From: an uncultured Clostridia bacterium
Lineage (GTDB): Bacteria; Bacillota; Clostridia; Christensenellales; Borkfalkiaceae
DNA: 64,000 nucleotides
Assembly (NCBI GenBank): GCA_934254815.1
Contig: CAKQME010000001.1
Location: 141,495 to 205,494, forward strand
Direction of reading: 5' to 3'
Position 1 is the stretch's first letter. Every line of letters begins with the position of its first letter. Shown one piece after another: positions 32,481-41,155 of this stretch. The notes under the pieces were generated by a model. That model saw only the letters and a list, made by a program, of their open reading frames with translations. It was not told where the DNA came from and searched no databases. Position numbers and translations under genes: made by a program.

Positions 32481-34142
32481 TTATGCCCTCTTTTGTTTGC
32501 CGACTAAGCGGTTGAATATCAGTAACGCGGTGGTCGTTATAAGAACGCATATAACCGCCATAGCCATACCGAGCGAAACGCTGCCCTGTTCGAATTCGCG
32601 GTTGATATAAGTCGATACGACGAGGGTGTTGGGCGGCGCGATAAGACTTGCCGTGATAAGTTCGCGGAAAGCGATTATAAATATCATTACCCACCCCGCG
32701 AATATTCCGCAAAATATCATAGGCAGAGTAATGCGGCGGAATACATAAGAGGGAGAACCTCCGAACGCGCGCCCCGCTTCGAGCAGGCTGTCGTTTATCT
32801 GGGTGAAAGCCGAAGTGACGTATTGTACGGTGTAGGGCAGATATAATACGACGTAGGCGAGTACCATTATTCCGATAGTGTTGTATAGCGGGATGATTTT
32901 ATATATCGCGTTCCAGAACAGCATTATGCCGATAACCAGAACGATGCCTGGGAGCATTTCCGGCAGCAGGCTTATGCCCTCAAGCGATTTTTTAAAAAAG
33001 CCTTTTGATTTTCTTACGGCGATAACGACCGCCGTGCCTATAACGGAACAGATAGTTGCCGACGATACGGCGAGAAACAGACTTTTACCGATAGACGAGA
33101 CGGCTTTCGGGGTCGTAAGCAGTTCTTTGTAATGATCGAGTGTAAAGTTGCCCGCCGCCAGACCGTAGCCTCTTAGCTTGATAAGCGACGTGGAGATAAT
33201 CGAGAAATAAGGAACGCCTATCGCGACTATTATCACAGCCGCTATCCACAGCCACGCCGCGATCTGTCCGGCTACGGATAACTCGGTATGGGCGTTGCGG
33301 CTGCCTTTTCCGCTTACGAGACGATAGCTGTTGCGGTTTGTAATGTAATTTTGCAGCAGCCACATAGTCATACAGATAAAAATCAGAACCGCCGAAAGGC
33401 TGGCGGAACGCCCGAAATCTATCGGCGCGGTAGTCGAGTAACGGTGAATATCGGTTGTAAACACATAAAAGCCTATTCGTCTGCCGAGAGTATACGGCGT
33501 GCCGTATTCCGAAATGGTTTTTACGAATACAAGGAGCGCGCCTATTGCGTAGTTGCCTGTAAGCAGCGGAGCCAGAATTTTTCTCAACCGTCTTCCGGCG
33601 TTCGCGCCGAATACCGCGCTGCTCTCTTCAAGGCTCGCGGGGATATTGAGCATTGCGTTCTTGAGTATCGTCATAAGAAACGGAAAGACGTGTAAACTCA
33701 TAACAAGCACAAGCCCCCCGAAACAGAAAAAGCTTTCCGACCAGGATCCCGTCATAGGGAAAATCTGCTGAAACAGTCCTCTTTTCTGCATAAAGAGAAT
33801 CCAACCCATAGAGGCGATATATGGCGGAGTCATAAACGGAATTATAAACACGATATCGAGCCAACCGTGTTTTGCGAGCTTTGTCCGCGCCAGCAAAAAC
33901 GCTGTGGGCGCGGCGATAACCGTTGAGCATAATACCACGCAAACGCCTAATAAAAGCGAATTGCCTATGGTTTTAAGATTCTCGGCGTTTGCGACAGTTT
34001 TCCAGGCGTTATATAAGTCAAGGCGGCCATCAACTATGACCGCCTTGGCGAAAACCGTAATCAAAGGGCAGAGAATCAGACCGATAAGAACGATAAGCAA
34101 AATAGCGCGCGGCAGTTTGCTTTTCAGGTTGATTCGTCTCAT
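32481..34142 (-). CDS. Iron(III)-type ABC transporter permease, two fused domains
   Basis: The 553-residue membrane protein consists of two BPD_transp_1 domains in tandem, as in FbpB/AfuB-type permeases. Each has about six membrane helices and the EAA loop that contacts the ATPase: SLEESSAVFGANAGRRLRKI in the first half and LLEAGRAFGGSPSYVFRRI in the second. It lies between the binding protein and the MBL gene, all in one direction. Substrate could be ferric iron, or less likely thiamine, putrescine or a phosphonate. Confidence 0.9.
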   Translation of the reverse strand: MRRINLKSKLPRAILLIVLIGLILCPLITVFAKAVIVDGRLDLYNAWKTVANAENLKTIGNSLLLGVCVVLCSTVIAAPTAFLLARTKLAKHGWLDIVFIIPFMTPPYIASMGWILFMQKRGLFQQIFPMTGSWSESFFCFGGLVLVMSLHVFPFLMTILKNAMLNIPASLEESSAVFGANAGRRLRKILAPLLTGNYAIGALLVFVKTISEYGTPYTLGRRIGFYVFTTDIHRYSTTAPIDFGRSASLSAVLIFICMTMWLLQNYITNRNSYRLVSGKGSRNAHTELSVAGQIAAWLWIAAVIIVAIGVPYFSIISTSLIKLRGYGLAAGNFTLDHYKELLTTPKAVSSIGKSLFLAVSSATICSVIGTAVVIAVRKSKGFFKKSLEGISLLPEMLPGIVLVIGIMLFWNAIYKIIPLYNTIGIMVLAYVVLYLPYTVQYVTSAFTQINDSLLEAGRAFGGSPSYVFRRITLPMIFCGIFAGWVMIFIIAFRELITASLIAPPNTLVVSTYINREFEQGSVSLGMAMAVICVLITTTALLIFNRLVGKQKRA

Positions 34143-34158
34143 AAAGTCCTCCGTTTAC

Positions 34159-35184
34159 TTATTTGCAGAGTTTGTTGAGTTCTGCCGCGGTTTCGGAAGC
34201 GACTTGCATCATTTTATTCCAATCGACGGCGATTTGCGGGATGTCGGAAAGATTTGTGCGGTTGGTGCATTTTACGTCGCTACGACCGGGTAACAGGTAT
34301 GCGTCGCCTACGAGTTTTTGCGCGTCGTCGGAGAAAAGGAAGTCTATAAACGCCTTGGCGTTGTCCTTGTTCGGCGCGGTTTTGAGAATCATCGCGGGGC
34401 GCGGGTTAACTACCGTGCCGGAGGCGGGATAGTAAATTTTAAGCGGTTCGCCCTTTTTCATCGAAGAGTAAGCGTTGTAGTCTACGCCCGCGATAAGAAT
34501 ACCTTTTTCGCCCGTAGTCACCGCTTCGAGCGCGGCTTTGTTTGCTCCGGGAACGCTCAGCCCGTTGTTTGCCCAGCTCTGCATAATAGCTTTGCCGTCT
34601 GTCATTCCCGTGACAAGCCCCGCGAGAAAGTCTTTGCAGGCTCCCGATTTTTCGGGGTCGGGGATAGCGATGTTGTCTTTATACTGCGCGTTTGCGAGTT
34701 CCGACCAGTCGGCGTTAAGCTCCGAAAATATCGTCGTGTTGTAAATTACGCCTACGGCGGACGCGCTGTAACCGAATAACGTGTTGTCTTCGTCTATCCA
34801 GCCGTCGTTTATTTTGTCGGCGTTCGCGGGGGCGTAACTTATCAGCTGATCCTTCGCTTTCATGCTAAGCCCGTCCGACCAGGAGGCGAGAATAACCACG
34901 TCCGCTATGGGGTTTGCCTGTTCGGCTTCGAGACGGGCGAGAATTTCGCCTGTAGTACCTTGAAACTGATTAACTTTTACTCCCGTTTTTGCGGTGAACG
35001 CTTCGGCAAGCTTATCGGCAAGCCCTGCGGGGCTGGGCATATAAACTGTTATCGAACCCGAAAGTTGAGAGCCGTTGCCCGTTTCCGACGAGCCGCTCTG
35101 CGACGGAACGTCGGTATTGCCGCAGGCAATCATATTTGCGCATATGCCGAGAACGAGCATTATACTTAACAGAATTTTTTTCAT
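34159..35184 (-). CDS. ABC transporter substrate-binding lipoprotein, iron type
   Basis: The 341 residues begin with a lipoprotein signal (KKILLSIMLVLGICANMIAC, cysteine about residue 21), then a Ser/Gly-rich linker. The mature part is a family 1-like periplasmic binding fold: SITVYMPSPAGLADKLAEAF, TGVKVNQFQGTTGEILARLE, and IADVVILAS, close to FbpA/AfuA-type ferric binding proteins. A tyrosine-rich site would bind iron, but I cannot verify ligands. 13 bp separate it from the ATPase stop. Confidence 0.88.
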   Translation of the reverse strand: MKKILLSIMLVLGICANMIACGNTDVPSQSGSSETGNGSQLSGSITVYMPSPAGLADKLAEAFTAKTGVKVNQFQGTTGEILARLEAEQANPIADVVILASWSDGLSMKAKDQLISYAPANADKINDGWIDEDNTLFGYSASAVGVIYNTTIFSELNADWSELANAQYKDNIAIPDPEKSGACKDFLAGLVTGMTDGKAIMQSWANNGLSVPGANKAALEAVTTGEKGILIAGVDYNAYSSMKKGEPLKIYYPASGTVVNPRPAMILKTAPNKDNAKAFIDFLFSDDAQKLVGDAYLLPGRSDVKCTNRTNLSDIPQIAVDWNKMMQVASETAAELNKLCK

Positions 35185-35197
35185 AACGTAAAACCTC

Positions 35198-36151
35198 TTA
35201 TAATTTTATTATTTGTTTTTTATCTATATAAACGGACGTTTTTTCGCCCGGTATAGCTTTGTTGCGACTGTAAAAAGTCCATACGGAATTTTCGTAAATC
35301 AGATTTATTTCGTAAGAATTGCCGAGATACTGCGCGCTCTGAACGGGCAGTTCGAACTTAAGCGCGTCGTCCGACGGAGTCTGTGAAACGGCTTCGGGAC
35401 GGAACATTTCGTTTTCGTCGAGCCAGTTCGACTTTCCGATAAATCGCGCCACGAAATCGCTCGACGGGCGGTGATAAACGTTTTCGGGCGTGTCGTATTG
35501 TTCGACGTGTCCGTTGCTTAAAACCGCTATTTTGTCGCTCATGCTCATGGCTTCGGTCTGATCGTGCGTTACGAATACCGAAGTAATGCCGAGAGAAGAA
35601 GTCAGTTCTTTCAGTTCGTGCCGCATTTCGTCTCTTAAAATCGCGTCGAGCGCGGAGAGCGGTTCGTCGAACAGAATACAGCCGGGTTTAACGGCTATCG
35701 CGCGCGCAAAAGCCACGCGCTGTTGCTGTCCGCCCGAAAGCTGGTGCGGGTAGCGTTTTTCGAAACCGTCGAGATGGACGGTGTGGAGCGCGGAGCTTAC
35801 TCTGTTTTGTAAATTTTTCGTGTCTTTTCTCGCCCGCAGACCGAAAGCGACGTTTTCGAATACGGTCATATGCGGCCATAGCGCGAAGTCCTGAAATACG
35901 AAACCGAGATTTCTCTTTTCGGGCGGAACGTTTATTTTACGTTGCTTTGAAAAAACGCATACGTCGTTTAACGTTATTTCGCCGTCGTCGGGCGTTTCAA
36001 GCCCCGCAATCATTCTGAGCAGCGTGGTTTTTCCGCAGCCGGAAGGACCGAGCAACGTCGTAAAACCTCCGTCGTCGATAGTCAGCGTCGTCGGATATAT
36101 GACTTGTTTTTTGTCGAAACTTTTCGATATCTGATTTAAACGTATTTCCAT
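35198..36151 (-). CDS. ABC transporter ATP-binding protein, iron/spermidine type
   Basis: The protein has Walker A GPSGCGKTT, Q-loop FVFQDFALWPH, signature LSGGQQQRVAFARAIA, Walker B ILFDEPLSALDA and a switch histidine in FVTHDQTEA. The C-terminal 90 residues fit a TOBE-type domain, as in FbpC/PotA. The frame is open from 36190, but ATG at 36151 is chosen because AGGAAAGAGAG lies before it and the MEIRLNQISKSF start is typical. It is first in the four-gene minus-strand operon. Confidence 0.93.
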   Translation of the reverse strand: MEIRLNQISKSFDKKQVIYPTTLTIDDGGFTTLLGPSGCGKTTLLRMIAGLETPDDGEITLNDVCVFSKQRKINVPPEKRNLGFVFQDFALWPHMTVFENVAFGLRARKDTKNLQNRVSSALHTVHLDGFEKRYPHQLSGGQQQRVAFARAIAVKPGCILFDEPLSALDAILRDEMRHELKELTSSLGITSVFVTHDQTEAMSMSDKIAVLSNGHVEQYDTPENVYHRPSSDFVARFIGKSNWLDENEMFRPEAVSQTPSDDALKFELPVQSAQYLGNSYEINLIYENSVWTFYSRNKAIPGEKTSVYIDKKQIIKL

Positions 36152-36326
36152 AGAGACTCTCTTTCCTGTGTTCGCCTTTAAGTATAACATTTATAAAATC
36201 GGTCAACAAGCATAGTTGAGTAAGCTGTATGTAAAGAATATGTAAAGTCGGCTGCTTCGGTAATTTGATTTTCCGTCTCCGAACAAAAACAAAACGCAGA
36301 CTTTACTTATAATTTACGTTAAACGC

Positions 36327-36355
36327 TTTACTTATTCTATATAATAGTATATAAT
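36327..36355 (+). promoter_or_regulatory. Promoter for gyrBA
   Basis: TTTACT, 17 bp and a perfect TATAAT are seen 36 bp before the gyrB ATG. A second CTTTACTTAT copy lies 25 bp upstream (36301), which may be a second promoter or a supercoiling-sensitive site. The rest of the 200-bp gap shows nothing else. Confidence 0.65.
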
Positions 36356-36391
36356 ATATATATTATTATAAGTATCCTAGGAGAATTGAGT

Positions 36392-38299
36392 ATGGATATC
36401 GAAACCAAAGTCGAAGGCAATTACGGCGCCGACCAGATACAGGTTTTGGAAGGGCTTGAACATATAAGAAAACGCCCCGGAATGTATATCGCTTCGACCG
36501 ACGAAAGAGGTCTTCACCACCTTGTAAAAGAGATAGTGGATAACTCTGTCGACGAGGCTCTCGCAGGCTACTGCGATACCATTACCGTGACTATTAACGA
36601 GGACGGCTCGTGTTCGGTAAGAGATAACGGAAGAGGCATACCCACGGGCATACACGAAAAAGAGGGCGTGTCTACCGTAGAAGTCGTAATGACAAAACCC
36701 AATGCGGGCGGCAAATTCGGCGGCGGCGGATACATGGTTTCGTCGGGCTTGCACGGTGTAGGCTTAAAAGCCGTAAACGCGCTTTCCGAATATGCGTCGG
36801 TAGACGTTTATCAGAATGGTAAACATTATCGTCAGGAATACGACCGCGGCGTGCCGCGCGCAAGGCTTGCCGTTTTAGAGGATACTACCGAAACGGGTAC
36901 GAGAATTACTTTCAAACCCGATTACGAGATATTCGAAACAACGGTTTTCAATTATAATACCATAAAAGGTATACTCCGCGACTTCGCGTTTCTTAACGCG
37001 GGTCTTAAAATAGTTATAGAAGATAAACGTGAGGGGCAGGAAGCTCGCGACGAACTTCTGTATAAGGGCGGTATCACCGAATACGTCGAATTTTTAAACG
37101 CGAATAAAGAACCCATAAGTCAGGTGCTTTATTTCGAAGAAAAATACGATAACGTATCGGTTGAAATCGCTATGCAGTATAACGACGGTTATAACGAAAA
37201 CGTCATAGCCTTCGCCAACAACGTAAACACCAAAGAGGGCGGCACGCATATCGACGGTTTCCGTTTCGCGCTTTCCAAACTCGTCAACGACGCGGGCAAG
37301 AAACTCAATCTTATCAAAGACGACGATAAACTCGCGGGCGAAGACGTAAGAGAGGGCTTGACGGCGGTTATATCGGTAAAACTACCCGAACCGCAGTTCG
37401 AGGGTCAGACTAAGACCAAACTCGGCAACAGCGAAATGCGCGGTTACGTTCAGAAAGCGATGACCGAGGGCTTAGGCACTTATCTCGAAGAGAACCCGGC
37501 GTTCACAAAGGAAATACTCAATAAATGCCTTACGGCAAAACGCGCGAGAGAAGCGGCGAGAAAGGCGAGAGAAGCTACGAGAAAGACGGCTTTCGAAAGC
37601 ACCGCTCTTCCCGGTAAACTTGCCGATTGTTCCGAAAAGAACCCCGAACTCTGCGAAATATATCTCGTAGAGGGCGATTCCGCAGGCGGAACGGCAAAAC
37701 AGGGCAGAGACAGACGTTTTCAGGCTATACTGCCGCTCAGAGGTAAAATATTAAACGTAGAAAAAACGAGAGTCAACAGAGTTCTCGAAAACGAAGAAAT
37801 CAAGGCTATGATCACCGCGTTCGGCGGCGGAATGCTCGACGATTTCGACGTTACGAAGATTCGTTATGACCGCGTTATCTGTATGACGGATGCAGATGTC
37901 GACGGCTCTCACATAAGAATTCTGCTGTTGACGTTCTTCTTCAGATATATGCGTCCGCTCGTAGAACAGGGGCATGTGTATATAGCTCAGCCGCCGCTCT
38001 ATAAAGCGACTAAAAATAAAGTCGATTATTATTTCTATAACGACGCGGATAAAGACGCGTTCTGCCGCGAAAATCCGCGCAGCGATATTCAGCGTTATAA
38101 AGGTCTGGGAGAAATGGACAAGCAACAGCTTTGGGATACGACGATGAACCCCGCCACGAGAACGTTGCGTAAAGTCACTATAGACGACGCCGTCGAAGCC
38201 GACGCGCATTTCGCGCTTTTAATGGGCGAAGAACCCGAACAGCGCAGAAAGTTCATCGAAGAAAACGCGAAATTCGCTAACCGCGAACTCGATACCTGA
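36392..38299 (+). CDS. gyrB: DNA gyrase subunit B
   Basis: GyrB supplies the ATPase and part of the DNA gate of gyrase. The 635 residues hold the GHKL ATPase (EIVDNSVDEALAGYC, RDNGRGIPTG, GLHGVGLKAVNALS), the transducer, and the Toprim domain with EGDSAGGTAKQGRDRRFQAI and DADVDGSHIR. The ATG at 36392 follows TAGGAGAA; a TTG at 36386 is less likely. gyrA follows 17 bp later. Confidence 0.98.
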   Translation: MDIETKVEGNYGADQIQVLEGLEHIRKRPGMYIASTDERGLHHLVKEIVDNSVDEALAGYCDTITVTINEDGSCSVRDNGRGIPTGIHEKEGVSTVEVVMTKPNAGGKFGGGGYMVSSGLHGVGLKAVNALSEYASVDVYQNGKHYRQEYDRGVPRARLAVLEDTTETGTRITFKPDYEIFETTVFNYNTIKGILRDFAFLNAGLKIVIEDKREGQEARDELLYKGGITEYVEFLNANKEPISQVLYFEEKYDNVSVEIAMQYNDGYNENVIAFANNVNTKEGGTHIDGFRFALSKLVNDAGKKLNLIKDDDKLAGEDVREGLTAVISVKLPEPQFEGQTKTKLGNSEMRGYVQKAMTEGLGTYLEENPAFTKEILNKCLTAKRAREAARKAREATRKTAFESTALPGKLADCSEKNPELCEIYLVEGDSAGGTAKQGRDRRFQAILPLRGKILNVEKTRVNRVLENEEIKAMITAFGGGMLDDFDVTKIRYDRVICMTDADVDGSHIRILLLTFFFRYMRPLVEQGHVYIAQPPLYKATKNKVDYYFYNDADKDAFCRENPRSDIQRYKGLGEMDKQQLWDTTMNPATRTLRKVTIDDAVEADAHFALLMGEEPEQRRKFIEENAKFANRELDT

Positions 38300-38316
38300 G
38301 GCAAGGAGAACAGACT

Positions 38317-40986
38317 ATGGCTAAGAAAGAATTTGATCAGGCTTTGACGAGCGAATTCAAAAAAACGCTCGATATGACCAAAATTATAGACATCGAAGTA
38401 GAGAAAGAGCTTAAACAGAGCTTTATCGACTACGCGATGTGCGTCAACCGTTCGAGAGCTATACCCGACGTAAGAGACGGTCTTAAACCCGTTCACAGAC
38501 GTATTCTTTACTCTATGAACGAACTCGGCTTAACGCCCGATAAAGCGTATAAAAAATGCGCGGCAATCGTCGGTGACGTTTTAGGTAAATATCACCCGCA
38601 CGGCGACAGTTCGGTTTACGACGCGCTCGTTCGTCTCGCGCAGGACTTTTCGATAAATATGCCGCTCGTCGACGGACACGGCAACTTCGGTTCGGTCGAC
38701 GGCGACCCCGCCGCGGCGTACAGGTATACCGAAGCGAGAATGAGTAAAATGGCTCTCGAAATGCTTCGCGAAATCGATAAAGACACGGTTGATTTCTATC
38801 CAAACTTCGACGATACGCGCATGCAGCCCGTCGTACTCCCCGCGAGATATCCCAACCTGCTCGTAAACGGCGCGGACGGTATAGCGGTAGGTATGGCGAC
38901 GAATATTCCTCCGCACAATCTCGGAGAAGTCATCGACGGAACGATAGCTCTTCTCGATAACCCCGAAATATCGGTAGACGAGCTTTTGCAGTATATTCCC
39001 GCGCCCGATTATCCTACCGGCGGCATTATAATGGGCAGAAGCGGCATAAGAAATGCTTACAGAACGGGCAGGGGCAGCATAGTTCTTCGCGCCAAATGCG
39101 AAATAGAAGAATTCAATAACGGAACGAGAGAACGTATTATCGTAAGCGAACTTCCGTATCAGGTAAATAAACAGAAACTTATCGAGACCATTGCCGATTA
39201 CGTTAAAATCAAACGTCTTGAGGGTATTTCGAATATCAACGACGAGTCCGACAGACACGGTATGCGTATCGTTATCGAAGTCAAGAAAGACGCTAACGCG
39301 CAGGTCGTGCTTAATACGCTTTATAAACAGACGAATTTGCAGACTTCGGGCGGTATAATACTGCTCGCGCTTGTCGGCACCGATCCGAAAGTTCTCAATC
39401 TTAAAGAGATACTCGAATGTTACGTCGCGCACCAGAAAGACGTTATCGAACGCCGCACGCGTTACGATCTGGCTAAAACCAAAGAGCGCGAACATATCGT
39501 AAAGGGTCTTGTAGTCGCGCTTGCCAATATCGACGAAGTTATAGCGATAATCAAGCGCAGTAAAGATAAAGACGACGCTTCAAAGCAACTTATGGAAGCT
39601 TTCCTGCTCGACGAAAAGCAGACTACGGCGATACTCGAAATGAGATTGCAACGACTTACTTCTATGGAAGTCGACAAGCTCAAAGAAGAACTCCGTCAGT
39701 TAGAGGCTATAATAGCCGATCTCGAAGATATTTTGCAGAAACCCGAAAGAATAGTCGCGATAATAAAGAACGATCTTCAGGATATCAAAAACAGATATCC
39801 CACGCCGAGAAAGACGGAAATTTCAACCGATTTTGCGGATATAGGCGAAGCCGACCTTATCGAAAGAGAAGATATAGTCGTTTCGATGACGCATCTCGGC
39901 TACGTCAAGAGATTAAGCACCAAAGAGTGTAAGGCTCAACGCCGCGGCGGCAAGGGCGTTACGGCGCATAAGCCTAAAGACGAAGATTTCGTAGAGAATA
40001 TGTTCGTATGCTCCACGCACGACGATCTGTTGTTCTTCAGTTCGCTCGGCAAGGTGTACAGACTTAAAGGTTACGAAGTACCCGAAGCGCAAAAGACGGC
40101 GCGCGGCAGAGCGATAGTCAACCTTATTCAGGTGGACAACGGCGAGAGAATAACCGCGATAATTCCGAGAAAAGAAAAGATTACCGACGGTGAAGAAATT
40201 ACCGAAAACACGGAACTTACCGAGAATACCGAAACGGGCGAAAATGCCGAAATAAACGAAACTTGCGCCGAGGGTTATATCATGATGGCGACCAAGTTCG
40301 GTCTTATCAAGAAAACGCCTATTTCTCAGTTCGACAGTATCCGTAAGGGCGGCAAAATCGCGATTACGCTTCTTCCCGGCGACGAACTTATATCCGTACA
40401 GTTTACAGGCGGCGACGACGAAATTCTCATCGGCTCGCACCTCGGTAAGTGCATAAGATTCTCCGAACACGACGTAAGAGCTACCGGCAGAGGAACGCAG
40501 GGCGTAAGGTCGATGGACTTCGACGAGGGCGATTTCGCGATAGATATGCAGGTAGTACATGCGGGCGATACGGTTATTACCGTTTCTTCCAACGGTTACG
40601 GCAAACGCAGCAGTCTTGACGACTACAGATTGCAGTCCCGCGCGGGTAAAGGTATAAAAGCAGGTATCTTCAACGAAGTGACGGGTTATCTCGTCGGTAT
40701 CAAACCCGTAAGCGAGGGCGAGGACGTAATGATGATTTCCGATAGCGGAATCGCGATAAGAGTTCTCGTAGACGAAATTTCGCTTATAGGCAGGGCGACC
40801 AGGGGCGTTAAGGTAATGAGACTTGACGGCTCGTCGATAGCGACGGTCACTATTGCTCCGCATGAAGAGGAGGAACCCGAAGAAATAACCGAGGGTGAAG
40901 AGACCGACGCGGAAAACGCAACCGACGGAGCCGAAAGCGCGGTCGATAACGCGGGTAATGCGGAAAATAACGAAACTTTGGAATAA
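38317..40986 (+). CDS. gyrA: DNA gyrase subunit A
   Basis: GyrA cuts and rejoins DNA and wraps it. The 889 residues have the catalytic tyrosine region (DPAAAYRYTEARMSKMA), the breakage-reunion core, a coiled coil and the C-terminal beta-pinwheel. The GyrA box appears as QRRGGKG at about residue 544, so this is gyrase rather than topoisomerase IV. An acidic low-complexity insert (EITENTELTENTETGENAE) interrupts the pinwheel, and the C-terminal tail is highly acidic. AAGGAG precedes the ATG. Confidence 0.98.
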   Translation: MAKKEFDQALTSEFKKTLDMTKIIDIEVEKELKQSFIDYAMCVNRSRAIPDVRDGLKPVHRRILYSMNELGLTPDKAYKKCAAIVGDVLGKYHPHGDSSVYDALVRLAQDFSINMPLVDGHGNFGSVDGDPAAAYRYTEARMSKMALEMLREIDKDTVDFYPNFDDTRMQPVVLPARYPNLLVNGADGIAVGMATNIPPHNLGEVIDGTIALLDNPEISVDELLQYIPAPDYPTGGIIMGRSGIRNAYRTGRGSIVLRAKCEIEEFNNGTRERIIVSELPYQVNKQKLIETIADYVKIKRLEGISNINDESDRHGMRIVIEVKKDANAQVVLNTLYKQTNLQTSGGIILLALVGTDPKVLNLKEILECYVAHQKDVIERRTRYDLAKTKEREHIVKGLVVALANIDEVIAIIKRSKDKDDASKQLMEAFLLDEKQTTAILEMRLQRLTSMEVDKLKEELRQLEAIIADLEDILQKPERIVAIIKNDLQDIKNRYPTPRKTEISTDFADIGEADLIEREDIVVSMTHLGYVKRLSTKECKAQRRGGKGVTAHKPKDEDFVENMFVCSTHDDLLFFSSLGKVYRLKGYEVPEAQKTARGRAIVNLIQVDNGERITAIIPRKEKITDGEEITENTELTENTETGENAEINETCAEGYIMMATKFGLIKKTPISQFDSIRKGGKIAITLLPGDELISVQFTGGDDEILIGSHLGKCIRFSEHDVRATGRGTQGVRSMDFDEGDFAIDMQVVHAGDTVITVSSNGYGKRSSLDDYRLQSRAGKGIKAGIFNEVTGYLVGIKPVSEGEDVMMISDSGIAIRVLVDEISLIGRATRGVKVMRLDGSSIATVTIAPHEEEEPEEITEGEETDAENATDGAESAVDNAGNAENNETLE

Positions 40987-41020
40987 TTCGAATTTTAATA
41001 ACAAGGGTCTGTAAAAACTA

Positions 41021-41110
41021 ATCACTTGAACAACGGGATATTTCGCGACTTTCGGCGGCAGTTTTCTTGTCGCGTCGGGCGTAAGCGAAATATCCCACTG
41101 ATCAGGTGAT
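41021..41110. repeat. Large palindrome after gyrA
   Basis: ATCACTTGA and GGGATATTTCGC (41020-41046) pair with GCGAAATATCCC and TCAGGTGAT (41086-41109). The GCGAAATATCCCACTG arm is that of the interspersed repeat family. The loop region holds GCGAC and GTCGCG. It may act as the gyrA terminator. Confidence 0.75.
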
Positions 41111-41155
41111 TAAAAATTTTTAATAGAATAACGCTTATAGTTATCGATAGGTTGT

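Noticed and set aside
39913..41025. 370-codon open frame on the minus strand opposite gyrA, and a 304-codon one at 38581-39495
   Set aside because: They lie fully antisense to gyrA, show no motifs and no ribosome sites; they result from codon bias of the real gene.
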